Shown here: one piece after another, positions 9,349 to 18,378 of the stretch
Layout: the number at the start of each line of letters is the position of its first letter
Position numbering within the stretch: the stretch's first letter is position 1
NCBI GenBank assembly: GCA_918797485.1
Contig: CAKKNE010000004.1
Span: 2,728,001-2,792,000, forward strand
Direction: 5' to 3'
Source: Pelagomonas calceolata
Taxonomy: Eukaryota; Sar; Pelagophyceae; Pelagomonadales; Pelagomonadaceae
Length of the DNA: 64,000 nucleotides
Program-made: the position numbers and the translations under genes
The notes under the pieces: model-generated
What the model was told of the DNA's origin: nothing
The model's database searches: none
Seen by the model: the letters and a program-made list of their open reading frames with translations, nothing else

Positions 9349-10207
9349 TCAAACAGTTTTATCATGAGCTGTGGGATACTTTCCAAAATCCTCTGCTGCG
9401 TCGTCGGCGCCGCCGCCTCTGGCGCGCTCCACGGCCGCCTCCGCGGCCGCCGCGGCGTGCAAGCGCATCGCGTCGGCCTTGATCTCGGCCGGCGGCCTCC
9501 GGAGCACCCAAATTTCATCGTCGTCCGAGTCGACTGACGCCTCCTCCTCGACGCCGGAGTCCTCCGGAGCGTGCGTCAGTGACAGCAGGTGTTCGCCGTC
9601 CAGGCCCAGGCCTTGCGACGCCAGGACGCCGACGACCTTGTCGAGCGTCTCCGTCAGGTTCGCGACCTTGGAGTGCAGGTCCGCGACCTCCCGTCCGAGT
9701 TCCGCCTGCCTCGCGCGCTGCGCCGCCGCGTCGGGGCCGCCGTGGCCAGGGCGGGTGTCACGATCGATCAGCACCAGCAGGTCGTGGCGGCCCCTTCTGA
9801 AATTCGGGTGCTTGAACTCGCACTGCGCTTGCGCCGCCGGGCCCGCGTTTGCGTCGGCGCGCAGTTTCTGGAAGCCGTAGTGGTGGAGCTGCCGCACGAA
9901 GCTCCGGAAGTTGTTGTGCCTGAAGTACTGGGGGATGATCTCGGCCGCGAACTTTTCCGGATCGAAGATGACCATCGTGTCGCCGTTCTTCGACCAGCCG
10001 CCGACGACGCCGTCGAGCGCGCTAATCATGGCGTAGGTATTTGAGAGGAAGGCCGAGACCTCGGAATGCTCGCGCCTTCGCCGACGCCGCGCGGGCGGCT
10101 GCGCCAGCTCCTCGGGCGTCGGGTTCGGCGCTCGATCGGCCACCCGTGGAGCAATCGACGGCGCGAGGGCCGCGTCCACCTCTTCCGGGGGCTCGGCGAC
10201 CGGCGGT
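9349..10207 (-). CDS. Heat-shock-factor-type DNA-binding protein (start unresolved)
   Basis: A transcription factor with an HSF domain near the N-terminus: SAFLSNTYAMIS, FDPEKFAAEIIPQYF, FRSFVRQLHHYGFQK and FKHPNFRRGR are diagnostic wing and recognition-helix segments. A heptad-like coiled coil follows (ELGREVADLHSKVANLTETL), suggesting oligomerisation, then an acidic region and an Ala-rich tail. The 5' end is unclear: the frame is open to about 10207, but the only ATG nearby (10244) is in another frame and the first in-frame non-ATG start is a GTG at 10179. An upstream exon is likely. Stramenopiles have large expanded HSF families, so heat response cannot be assumed. Confidence 0.8.
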
Positions 10208-10789
10208 TGTAAGCTTTCAGGAGATTTTCTTCAGCAGCCTCCATGCTGTGCCGCCCTGGCAATTTGGGCTGCTACGTGTGACCCGGAGACTGCACGTACC
10301 GCAGCACCACCGGACCGTGTGCGATTGGTGCCGGTTGAGCTCAATTCGAATGGCTGGCCCAGTAGAGCTTGGACCCGCACCCTCAATGAATTGGCTGCGC
10401 CGCCAAGAGAGGACGTGTCTGACAGTTCGATTTCCACTATAGGCGTACTCGGCGCTGCGCGGCTCGACTGCACCACTAACGCATACGGTCGCGCCGACGC
10501 CAACGGCTGCCAGGGCTCGAATAGTTCGTCGAGGCGAAGCCAGTGTATTGTCTCGTCGACGGCGTCGGCGGCGAGCGCGTCGGGCCTCGGGCGCCGCGTC
10601 GACGTCGTAGGCGTAATCAGCGCGGCTCGGCTCGACGGCGCTTCCACCAGTCGCACCAACTCCGGCGCAGAGTCCAGGGAGTCTTGGCGACTTGTACATC
10701 GCTCCGCTCCGGCGTTTTTCGCAAGCCAAAAAAAAGTTGCATCCTAACTAAGTTAGGTTACGTTTCACTTTAGCCTAACTACTTGTAGG

Positions 10790-10807
10790 CTAGTGGGATT
10801 ACGCTAG
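10790..10807. promoter_or_regulatory. CTAG palindrome element, short copy
   Basis: CTAGTGGGATTACGCTAG, an 18-base version of the element, about 160 bases before the kinase ATG. Confidence 0.35.
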
Positions 10808-10840
10808 TCAAAATTGTACCGATCCAGCCACCCACTCGTA

Positions 10841-10886
10841 CAGGAACAGCAGAGGACGCCTGCGGACCCCACGGATGGAAAAGAGG
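10841..10886. repeat. Intergenic repeat, copy B
   Basis: Contains AGCAGAGGACGCC, GCGGACC and GATGGAAAAGAGG in the same order as copy A at 9201-9244. Confidence 0.45.
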
Positions 10887-10966
10887 TCGCCAAAACGCGC
10901 AGTTCGGTTGTGGAGCGCCCGGCCTGATGCCAAGAGGCAGCTGCCCACGATGAAAGGCAGCCTCTG

Positions 10967-13900
10967 ATGGCGACTCCGAAGAAGAAAGGCCTATTTAGGC
11001 GCCTGCGGACGGCCCTGAGCATTAGCAAGGCCGCGCGGGTGGCCCCAGCAGTCGATCTAGCGGCACAGCTAGACACAGCAGGCGCCGAAGGCATCGACGC
11101 CGTGCGCCAATCCACTGACTTAGATGGAGAGGACGCCGCCGCAGTCAAGAGGTGGGCGCGGCGCCTCGCCCATCAAACAAGAAGGAAGGAGACAGTCGAC
11201 GAGGACGACGACGTCGTCGAAAGACTGCAGAGCTCGCCGACGCACTTCGGACGGTCGCTGTCGGAAGCGACGGACGACCTCGTGACCGTGTCGCCGGATC
11301 GTGAAACCCAATTACCGTCGAAGCGCTACGAGGTGCCCGACCTGCATCTAGGAAGGCTAGGCACACAGAAACCAGGACTGATGTCGCCGCTGCCGCGCTT
11401 CTCGGCGCGGTTGACGAATAGGACCGCGCGTGCTTCGGCGCGCACGCCGTCAGCTAGAGACGGGTCTACTTATCGACTTCAGACGGCGCGGCTGCGGGCC
11501 GAGGTGCATTCATCAGATCATTTCGCGGCCTTCGCGGCGCTTGAGAATGAGGAGGCGCCTTTATTGTGTTTGGAGGACGACCATTGGGTCCGGCGCGTTT
11601 GTGTGGCGCGTCTGTCGGATGAGTCGGTCGACGTCCTCCGGGCGACGTGTGCTGCTCTGTCAGGTAACGATGACGACGACGCGGCGTTTGCGTTCGAGGC
11701 GTTTTGTGCCGCAGTATCAAACCGCTCTTCTATCACGGAAGCGGTGGCTTTATCAAAGAGGTGCGGCTTCGACGTCCGCGACCGCGTGCAAGACGCCGAA
11801 GAAGGCGATAAAGCTTTGTTGTGCGCATTTTTGAAGGATGCGCAGGTCGCTTCGACAATCCTCAAGAAAGGCAAGGGACGGCGCTCGATGCATAGTTGCC
11901 GCGCGGCGCTCGAGCAAATTGAGCAAGTAGAAGACGAAGAAACGGCCCAGGCCGTCGTGCGGCACGTCGACGCCTGTTTGTATGATGAGGACCACACGGC
12001 CATCCAAGCGCTTTTATGCTTGCGAAGGCTCCTCGCGGGCGGTTCACCCGTCTTGATACGGTACGCGTTGAAGCCAAATAAATCATTACTAAGCTTCGCG
12101 TCCGAACGACTGGACCACGGTTCTTCCCAAGCAGCACATGTCGCTTTGAGGACGGCTACGTATGCCCTCGTGAGAGGTAGGGACGAGGACGTCCGGCACT
12201 GCGCATCGACGCTGGTGCCCCTGCACACGGAGGCCTTGAAAAGTAGCTTCGAGAGGTGCCACCTCGAGGCTTTATTGGTCGTCGCGGCGCGGTGCGACTT
12301 TACCGATGTAGTAGATGCGTTCCGGTACTGCGAGGTCCTCCCGCTGCTCGTGAAGCGATTGAATGCCTCGACGGAACGGTCGCAGCCCGAAAGTCCTCTC
12401 AAACCCATCGCCAAGTTCTCCGTGAATGATAGTGTATTGGCGCTCGGCGAGGCGAGGAACGGGAAAGAAAGGTGGTTCCGCGCTTGTGTGGAACGCGTCG
12501 GCACGCACTCCTACGACGTCCGGTTTGTATCTACTGGTAGTATCGAGAGTGTACCCAAGGAGAAAGTCAGAGCGCCTGGTACGAGGCGAGAGCCTTCGTT
12601 AGTCGTACCTCTGCAGCGGCCGAAACCGAGCCGCTCGCCTAGATTAACTTCGTTGGATGATGAGCCCTGGTGCCTCGACGTGGAGCCGCTTATCACTACC
12701 AAAAGATCGCATACGGATCTTAGCATAGATATCTCGGCGGCGCGGCGGTCCCACGACGGCGAGAGCGAATCCTTATCCTCGATCGTGGGGCACATCCCCC
12801 AGACGCCCAACAACGTACCATTGAGTAGTGTCCCCTCCATCATAGAAGATGATGCGACCCACGACCTCGTCCTCACCCTACTGCTTGTACTGAGTGTGGG
12901 CCGGGCGTCGGACGGCGGCGAGCTCGAGCCGGCCTTCTGCACGTCGACGCCACTCATGGAGACGGGGACCACACTGACCTTGAAAAGATCCTCGTCGAAT
13001 TTATCAGCCACGGCCCTGCAGATGCTGAAACCCTCGGAGGGTAACGCCACCGGCCGAAGGACATTAACGGCCCGCTCGTTGTCGGCTCGCTCAGCTCTAT
13101 TATCTGCTCGAAGTACACCAGACGATTTGTCTGCGTCAATCAGGTCGGGCAAGGGTTTGCTGGATGTCGGTACTGAAGGTGACTCTCTACGCTTCCACGT
13201 GCTCGACTGTCTCCACCAGCACCTCAACGATCCCAAACGTTCACAACATGTCGACAGGGTGCTTCCTTCCGTTGTCCGTAGGTTGGAGGCCTGGGGCGCG
13301 GCCATGGCGTCGCCTGGTCGGAGTCATGGCGCGTCGCGATTGTTGCGTCTGTTGCACGAGCGCGCGACGCCAACTATACGGAAGGCGCTGGTGGCCGAGC
13401 AGCGCGGCGCGTTCATCGGGCGGGGGCGTTTTGGTGGGGTCGTCGGCGTCGACGATGGCACGTGTGCGAAAATATTGCGGCGAGAACGGTCGAACCGCGA
13501 TCGAAGCGTGTGTCACGCGGTGTACGGCGAGGTCTCCGCTTTGTGGCTACTCAAGGGCACTGGTAGTGCCCCGGAATTGCTGGACTTTGGGTTGTCGCGG
13601 GACTGCTATGTTTTAGTTATGGAGCGGTGCTCTGATACATTGCTGAATTGGCGCTTTGATAAGGTGCTAAATGATGGTCTGGTGACGGACGTAGCTAGAC
13701 TCTTCTCCAAGTGTTGTAGAGCCGTCGAGGCGATGCACATGAAACGTATCCTACACCTCGATATTAAATCAGACAACGTCTTGCTGAGGAACGATGATAG
13801 TGTGTGCCTCGGCGACTTCGGCGAAGCTAGGGCATTAGGCGAGCGCGACGGCGTCCGACTATCGAAAGCCCACGGCACGGAGTGCGTGCAAGCGCCCGAA

Positions 13901-14224
13901 GTCTTGTCGGGTGTCCAGCAGGGCTTCGACGCCTCCGCCAAAGTAACTACAAAGGCCGACTGCTGGGCCCTCGGGTGCTTGTGGTATGAGCTGTTAACTG
14001 GAAACAAGTTGTTCGAGGAGATGGCTTGTAACGACTGGCCGCGCTTTTTTGTTTTACTGACGGGGGACGGCGAGCTGCCCCCGGCCGACCTCATGGGGCC
14101 CTTGTCTCATTTGGCTCAATATGAAGCGATCCTGGGTGTCTTTCGCCATGCATTTGTGAGAGACGCGTCGAAGCGGGCGACCGCGCGCGAGCTCGCGGAC
14201 TTGGCCGATACATGTGCATCTTAG
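10967..14224 (+). CDS. Large ARM-like / Tudor / protein kinase protein
   Basis: 1,085 residues in one exon. The N-terminal half is helical and repeat-like, probably ARM/HEAT (for example HTAIQALLCLRRLLAGGSP). A Tudor/SH3-like segment lies at about 482-535 (KFSVNDSVLALGEARNGK, FRACVERVG, YDVRFVSTG). The C-terminal kinase spans about 815-1080: glycine loop GRGRFGGVV, Lys in CAKIL, catalytic loop HLDIKSDNVLL, GDFGEA in the DFG position and APEVL. The usual HRD Arg is replaced by Leu (HLD), so activation-loop phosphorylation may not be needed. Ser/Thr specificity is likely from DIKSDN. Pathway unknown. Confidence 0.8.
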   Translation: MATPKKKGLFRRLRTALSISKAARVAPAVDLAAQLDTAGAEGIDAVRQSTDLDGEDAAAVKRWARRLAHQTRRKETVDEDDDVVERLQSSPTHFGRSLSEATDDLVTVSPDRETQLPSKRYEVPDLHLGRLGTQKPGLMSPLPRFSARLTNRTARASARTPSARDGSTYRLQTARLRAEVHSSDHFAAFAALENEEAPLLCLEDDHWVRRVCVARLSDESVDVLRATCAALSGNDDDDAAFAFEAFCAAVSNRSSITEAVALSKRCGFDVRDRVQDAEEGDKALLCAFLKDAQVASTILKKGKGRRSMHSCRAALEQIEQVEDEETAQAVVRHVDACLYDEDHTAIQALLCLRRLLAGGSPVLIRYALKPNKSLLSFASERLDHGSSQAAHVALRTATYALVRGRDEDVRHCASTLVPLHTEALKSSFERCHLEALLVVAARCDFTDVVDAFRYCEVLPLLVKRLNASTERSQPESPLKPIAKFSVNDSVLALGEARNGKERWFRACVERVGTHSYDVRFVSTGSIESVPKEKVRAPGTRREPSLVVPLQRPKPSRSPRLTSLDDEPWCLDVEPLITTKRSHTDLSIDISAARRSHDGESESLSSIVGHIPQTPNNVPLSSVPSIIEDDATHDLVLTLLLVLSVGRASDGGELEPAFCTSTPLMETGTTLTLKRSSSNLSATALQMLKPSEGNATGRRTLTARSLSARSALLSARSTPDDLSASIRSGKGLLDVGTEGDSLRFHVLDCLHQHLNDPKRSQHVDRVLPSVVRRLEAWGAAMASPGRSHGASRLLRLLHERATPTIRKALVAEQRGAFIGRGRFGGVVGVDDGTCAKILRRERSNRDRSVCHAVYGEVSALWLLKGTGSAPELLDFGLSRDCYVLVMERCSDTLLNWRFDKVLNDGLVTDVARLFSKCCRAVEAMHMKRILHLDIKSDNVLLRNDDSVCLGDFGEARALGERDGVRLSKAHGTECVQAPEVLSGVQQGFDASAKVTTKADCWALGCLWYELLTGNKLFEEMACNDWPRFFVLLTGDGELPPADLMGPLSHLAQYEAILGVFRHAFVRDASKRATARELADLADTCAS

Positions 14225-14301
14225 CGTGCGCGGCGCCCACGCGCGGCGGCGCTCGGCCCGTCGCGCAGAGCGCCTTCGGGATATGTTATGTGTAATTAAT
14301 A

Positions 14302-15426
14302 CTACTTAACTTCGACCCAGGCCCCCTTCTTCGCTCCGCTCTCTTGTAGAGCGTCCATGATGCGATGCGCCGTGAGCATCGCGACGTCGTAGTAAGCGGT
14401 GCGGTTTCTTTGGACCACCAGTGCCGCAAAGGCGTCCCACATCGCTACCTCCTGTGCGCAGTCCAAAACTGGCACCGTCGTCTTGACGCCCCGCACGACC
14501 GTGTCGTAGTGCGAGAGCTGCGGCCGCTCGGGAACGTCCTCTATGACATAATCGCATACCTCCTCTCTTCTCGGAATCACGAAGTCATCCATGCGTATGA
14601 TGCGGCCGTCACTACTGGTAGCCTCCACCGTTTGGCGCAGGTGATGGTGGAACGAGCAGTGGAACGTCAGGAGCCGCGGGCTGAGCACAGTACTCTCCGG
14701 GTCGCCTCGTGAGAAGGAGACGTCGCAGTCCATGTCCGTAGGCACTCCGCCGTCCGTCGCTTCCCAGACGCGCGCCCGCACATATGCGGGCTTGTCTCCA
14801 AACGCGGACAGGCCGAACCGGATACAATACCAGCCGACATCCCCTAAACAGCCCAGGGGATCCATGCCGTTCGTCCGGATATTGCCGCCGGCTAAAAAGT
14901 CAATCGGAGCCGCGAAAGTGAAGGCGCTCGTGACCCGTTTCGGCTGCCACGTCGTGTCGGCGAAGAGCCTATCAATTTGTTTGGAACGCTTGTGGTGTAC
15001 AAGCATCGTGCCGTCCATGAACGCGACGCCGTTTGTGCGGCAAGCAGTGATCATCTCCTGCACTTCATTCGCGTCCACACCGACTGGCTTTTCGACGAGG
15101 ACGTGTTTGCCGGCCGCTGCCGCTTTCAGAACCCACTCCTTGTGCAGTTTTGTTGGCAGCGGGATGTATACCGCATCAATGCCTTTGTCCGCGAGGAGCG
15201 CGTCGTAGCCTTGGATCCGACGCACCGATCGGTCCAGCTTCAGCTCGTCGCAGAAAGCATCCGCCTTTGGCAGCTCGCGCGACGCGACTGCGACTAGCGT
15301 GCAGCGTTCACTCCTGATAATGGCTCTGGCATTTTTGCGTGCGATGCTCGCACAGCCCATTATGCCAATGCGCACTGTGTACGGTGAGATCGCGAGAGCC
15401 GCCATTGATGCATCGAGAGCAGCCAT
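14302..15426 (-). CDS. Gfo/Idh/MocA family NAD(P)-dependent oxidoreductase
   Basis: A 374-residue dehydrogenase. The N-terminal Rossmann fold has GIMGCASIARKNARAI, and the family motif EKPVG appears in GKHVLVEKPVGVDANEV. The C-terminal domain has the substrate region around GDVGWYCIRFGLSAFG. The closest described relatives are probably the dihydrodiol/glucose-fructose-type dehydrogenases; the substrate, likely a sugar or cyclic polyol, cannot be read from sequence. Several Met occur near the start (MAALDASMAAL); no clear transit peptide. Single exon. Confidence 0.85.
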   Translation of the reverse strand: MAALDASMAALAISPYTVRIGIMGCASIARKNARAIIRSERCTLVAVASRELPKADAFCDELKLDRSVRRIQGYDALLADKGIDAVYIPLPTKLHKEWVLKAAAAGKHVLVEKPVGVDANEVQEMITACRTNGVAFMDGTMLVHHKRSKQIDRLFADTTWQPKRVTSAFTFAAPIDFLAGGNIRTNGMDPLGCLGDVGWYCIRFGLSAFGDKPAYVRARVWEATDGGVPTDMDCDVSFSRGDPESTVLSPRLLTFHCSFHHHLRQTVEATSSDGRIIRMDDFVIPRREEVCDYVIEDVPERPQLSHYDTVVRGVKTTVPVLDCAQEVAMWDAFAALVVQRNRTAYYDVAMLTAHRIMDALQESGAKKGAWVEVK

Positions 15427-15839
15427 CTTTTTTGACAGGACAGGAGGCCGAACGCGTCGCGATTTCGGTGCAGGCGACCCAAACGGATGTGGGTTGACTC
15501 TTGTTGCTCAGCACGCGCAACGAGTGTGGTTTTTGCACGCCTCGGGCCAAAAAAAGCTGCAGCCTGCTAGTGTCTTACAAGACGCTAGCTCGAGCCGCCG
15601 GCGCCTCCTTGGCAAAAACACAGCAAGGACTGGCTTTGTGCACATCTGCGATTCATAAACTAACCTGCCAAGCATCTGTCACCATTGGTTCGAGCAAAAA
15701 AGCAGCAGGGCCGCCGGCGTGGTGGTGGTCCGGCCTAGCCCTCAGCGCAGCGGTCGCGTGCGGCAGCGAGAAATTTGCGAGGACACCACTCTTGTTGTAT
15801 ATCGGCGCCAGCGTCGCTGTTGTCGCATCGCGAAGACTC
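15427..15839. other. Divergent promoter region, dehydrogenase / ELMO gene
   Basis: No gene called. The ELMO reading frame is open upstream to about 15501 and would encode a hydrophobic stretch, but it has no ATG before 15840. It contains the best CTAG palindrome copy. Confidence 0.4.
15567..15588. promoter_or_regulatory. CTAG palindrome element, best copy
   Basis: CTAGTGTCTTAC followed by AAGACGCTAG: a 22-base near-perfect palindrome (9 of 11 pairs match). It lies in the divergent promoter 252 bases before the ELMO ATG. Confidence 0.55.
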
Positions 15840-16999
15840 ATGGCGCCGAACAAGCGCCCGCCGACGGCCGCCGAAACGCAGACGCTCGACGCGATCCGTG
15901 CTGATCTGAAAACGCCCTTCGACGAAGCGACGCATGGCGACTTGCTGAAGCGGCTCTGGAAGGCAGGCCTCGACGGGCCCTTCGAACGACGTTCACAGAA
16001 GTGGCAGCTCCTCGGCTTTCAAGGGGCCGATCCTACAACTGATCTAAGGGCGTGCAAGCTGCTGGGCCTCAAGACCCTGGTGACGTTTTTGGAAACGTCG
16101 CCGCGCCACGCCGAGGCCATTCTTGAGAGTCGGCGCATAACAGGAGACTTCGACCCTAGAAAACCGGGCTTCTATCCGGTGGCCTGTGCTGGCATCGAAG
16201 TCACGGCCTTCCTCTGCGAGCTTTGTGGATTGCGGGGCCCGAACGGGGCGCCGCCGCCGGCGGAGCTCCCTCCCTCAAATCGATGGGCTGCTTTGGTGGG
16301 CACGCGGACGTCCTTTGACGAGTGCTTTGCCGCGGTCCTGCGGGCGTTGGACCGGCGCTTTGATGATGAACGGGGCGACTACATGGGCTTCGCGTCCGTA
16401 CGGGACGCCGTGTTCGCGGACGTGCGGGAGGCTCTGGACCGCGGCGAGTCCACGGTCGAGCGGTCGCTAAAGCTCGCGCCGGGCGCCTGGGGCGCGACGA
16501 AGCCCGATTATGCAGGCTACTTGGACAAGCTCCCCGCGTCGTCGCCGACTGTGTGGAAATCGACCAGTGAGTTAAGTTATCGACCCTCCACGCCATCGAG
16601 CCGACGCGTCACGGCGACGACGTCGCGTCGATGGCGTGGGGGGCCGAAATTTGATTTCCACGCAGGTCGCGCGCGAAGCGCCTCGTCGCCGCGTGGCAGC
16701 GGCGCTACTTCGTGCTGCGCGGCGCGGTCATCGGGGTGCTGAAGTGCGATTCTTCAACGCGCGCGGAGGCATGTGGCGAGCTGCGAAGTTTGTATAGGCT
16801 CACCGCGGCGTCCGTCGTGTCCGTCCGGCGCGACCGGTTGGTCGTCGAGAACCTGGAGCGCGACGGCCGGTCGAAGCTCAAGCTTGTGGTACGAGGAGAC
16901 GATCTCGAAAAGTGGGCCGCGGCGCTCGAGCGCGCGGTGCCCCAGAACTTCTCGGACTCCGGTGATGAGAGCCCTGTTGTAGACTTGGATACATCCTAA
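15840..16999 (+). CDS. ELMO-domain plus PH-domain protein (2 exons)
   Basis: Exons 15840-16540 and 16666-16999 give 344 residues. The first exon encodes an ELMO/CED-12 domain (LWKAGLDGPFERRSQKWQLL, GFQGADPTTDLRACKLLGLKT), found in regulators of Rac/Arf GTPases. The second encodes a PH domain starting AAWQRRYFVLRGAVIGVLK and ending with a helix (DLEKWAAALERAV). The ELMO+PH order matches metazoan ELMO proteins, which act with DOCK exchange factors in actin remodelling. The frames join only through the introner, using GT in its target-site duplication. The stop codon overlaps that of the opposite-strand gene at 16996. Confidence 0.85.
16549..16665 (+). mobile_element. Introner element in ELMO-PH gene
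   Basis: A 117-bp insert with terminal repeats CTGTGTGGAAATCGA and TTGATTTCCACGCAG (two mismatches in 15) and an inner perfect inverted repeat CCACGCCATCGA / TCGATGGCGTGG. Flanks GTCGCCGA (16541-16548) and GTCGCGCG (16666-16673) look like a diverged 8-bp duplication. Inferred intron 16541-16665 (125 nt). Confidence 0.85.
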
Positions 17000-17967
17000 C
17001 TAACCTTATTCAGCTCCACGTGGAGCCCCTGGATGCGCTCCCGGACGCGCTCCACATCCCTATTCAACGCCTTGCGCGCGTCGCGGCAGGCCGACCGCTC
17101 CTCTTCATCGTCAATGTCCGCCGTCACGACGCCGTCGACGCCCGCGAACTGCAGCCGATCCAACCGCCCGTTGAGCTGCGCCACGCTCGCCCTAGCCGTC
17201 GCCCGCCACTGGTCGTCGGGGTCGTCGGCTAAACCGGCCGCGAGCACGGCCACGGCCGGCCCGATGTCGTCGTCAAGCGTCGCGCGCAGTTCCCTTAGTT
17301 TGGACCTAGGCGACGCTGGCGCCTTCTTCGGTTCCGGCGTCCTCGATGGACTCCTGTCGTCGCGGGGCGGCGTCGGCGCCTTCCGCGTCGGCTTTTCGCG
17401 AGGCGGAGAGAAGTGGTCGTCTTTGATTTGAGATCGAGCGAATTTCAGGGCTTCCGCGGCAGGATCGCCCTTCGCTCGCGCCTCGTCGATGGCCCTTCTA
17501 AATTGGTCGCGCCGCGTCGACGTCGGGAACTTCAGGGCCAACGACTGGGGCTTCGCGTCTTTGGCGAGCAAGTCCGCGACCCTCGAAAGTTCTAAAACCG
17601 CGTCCCACGTGTCTCCACTTTCTTTCACATCACAATCACCAGCAAACGCGTACCTATTCGTCGGCGTGTCCTCCCAGCACGTGCCGGCGGCGTCGTCTTC
17701 AAAACGGACGACGTGCGACCGGTCCACATCCACCGCATACGTGCCCGGCGTCCAGCGCCGCCCGAAGAGGAACGACTTGCCTAGAGCAGCCTTGCACACG
17801 CCGCGCGCGCGGTAGTTTACGATCGGTTTCGCATCATCTACATCGTCGAGCGACGCCGTGCGGTCGCGTTTGGGGCTCGTGGCTGTTTTTGCCTCAGTTG
17901 GTGTCTGGGCCTCTTTGTATTGTGCCGCAGCGGCTGCGGCGTGCTCGGCCGACTCCTTGGCGTCCAT
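16996..17967 (-). CDS. Unknown acidic/basic protein with C-terminal coiled region
   Basis: A 323-residue protein from the ATG at 17967 (an upstream GTG at 18021 would add 18 residues). The central part (about 55-190) has beta-rich character (FLFGRRWTPGTYAVDVDRSH, RYAFAGDCDVKESGDTWDAV, QSLALKFPTSTRRDQFRRAI), possibly a PH-like fold. Then comes a Pro/Ser/Arg-rich linker and a helical C-terminus (EEERSACRDARKALNRDVER). I do not recognise the family. Its stop codon (16998-16996) lies on the opposite strand of the ELMO stop. Confidence 0.6.
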   Translation of the reverse strand: MDAKESAEHAAAAAAQYKEAQTPTEAKTATSPKRDRTASLDDVDDAKPIVNYRARGVCKAALGKSFLFGRRWTPGTYAVDVDRSHVVRFEDDAAGTCWEDTPTNRYAFAGDCDVKESGDTWDAVLELSRVADLLAKDAKPQSLALKFPTSTRRDQFRRAIDEARAKGDPAAEALKFARSQIKDDHFSPPREKPTRKAPTPPRDDRSPSRTPEPKKAPASPRSKLRELRATLDDDIGPAVAVLAAGLADDPDDQWRATARASVAQLNGRLDRLQFAGVDGVVTADIDDEEERSACRDARKALNRDVERVRERIQGLHVELNKVS

Positions 17968-18378
17968 CGCTTTGCTCGGACCGCTTTCCGAGAGCGGTCG
18001 GCGGCAGGCTGACCACTGCACTGCTGCTGAACGATTCGTGAGCGCGCAGCACGCCCTCTAAGCGTAGCGAGTGGGACACAACGACAAATGTGCTTATACA
18101 ACCACGTGAAACCGCTGTGGGTCCCTCGATGCCGCGATCGACGTCGATTCGACTGCGTTGCTGGTTTTGGCTAGTGTGTTACATGCCGCTAGGGTGCAAG
18201 CGGTGCGCGGTCGACAATTGGCAGCTTTACACGGCACCCAGAGACCGCTCGGCGGATATTCCGGCCTTGTGCAGTGCCCGACGTATACATGAACAGCGCC
18301 GCGCCGCGTGCGAGCCCAACTGAGTCGCGTTTTGAATATGCGTAAAGGCACGGGTGTGTCAGTAGGAACCGAAACACG
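17968..18378. other. Divergent promoter region
   Basis: No gene. Contains a strong CTAG element at 18171-18192 and, at about 18128-18160, CGATCGACGTCGATTCGAC, weakly like the introner core. Confidence 0.35.
18171..18192. promoter_or_regulatory. CTAG palindrome element copy
   Basis: CTAGTGTGTTACATG then CCGCTAG; differs by two bases from the copy at 22942-22963 read on the other strand. It lies 187 bases before the next ATG. Confidence 0.55.

Larger units (their letters stand above)
10208..10966. other. Intergenic region between HSF and kinase genes
   Basis: A minus-strand frame of about 160 codons (10700-10231) has protein-like composition (for example VDETIHWLRLDELFEPWQPL) but no convincing ATG and no recognised domain. 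It may be an upstream exon or a non-coding shadow and is not called. A degenerate repeat of GCGCGGCTCGACTG occurs at about 10445 and 10620. The region also holds a short CTAG element and repeat copy B. Confidence 0.3.
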
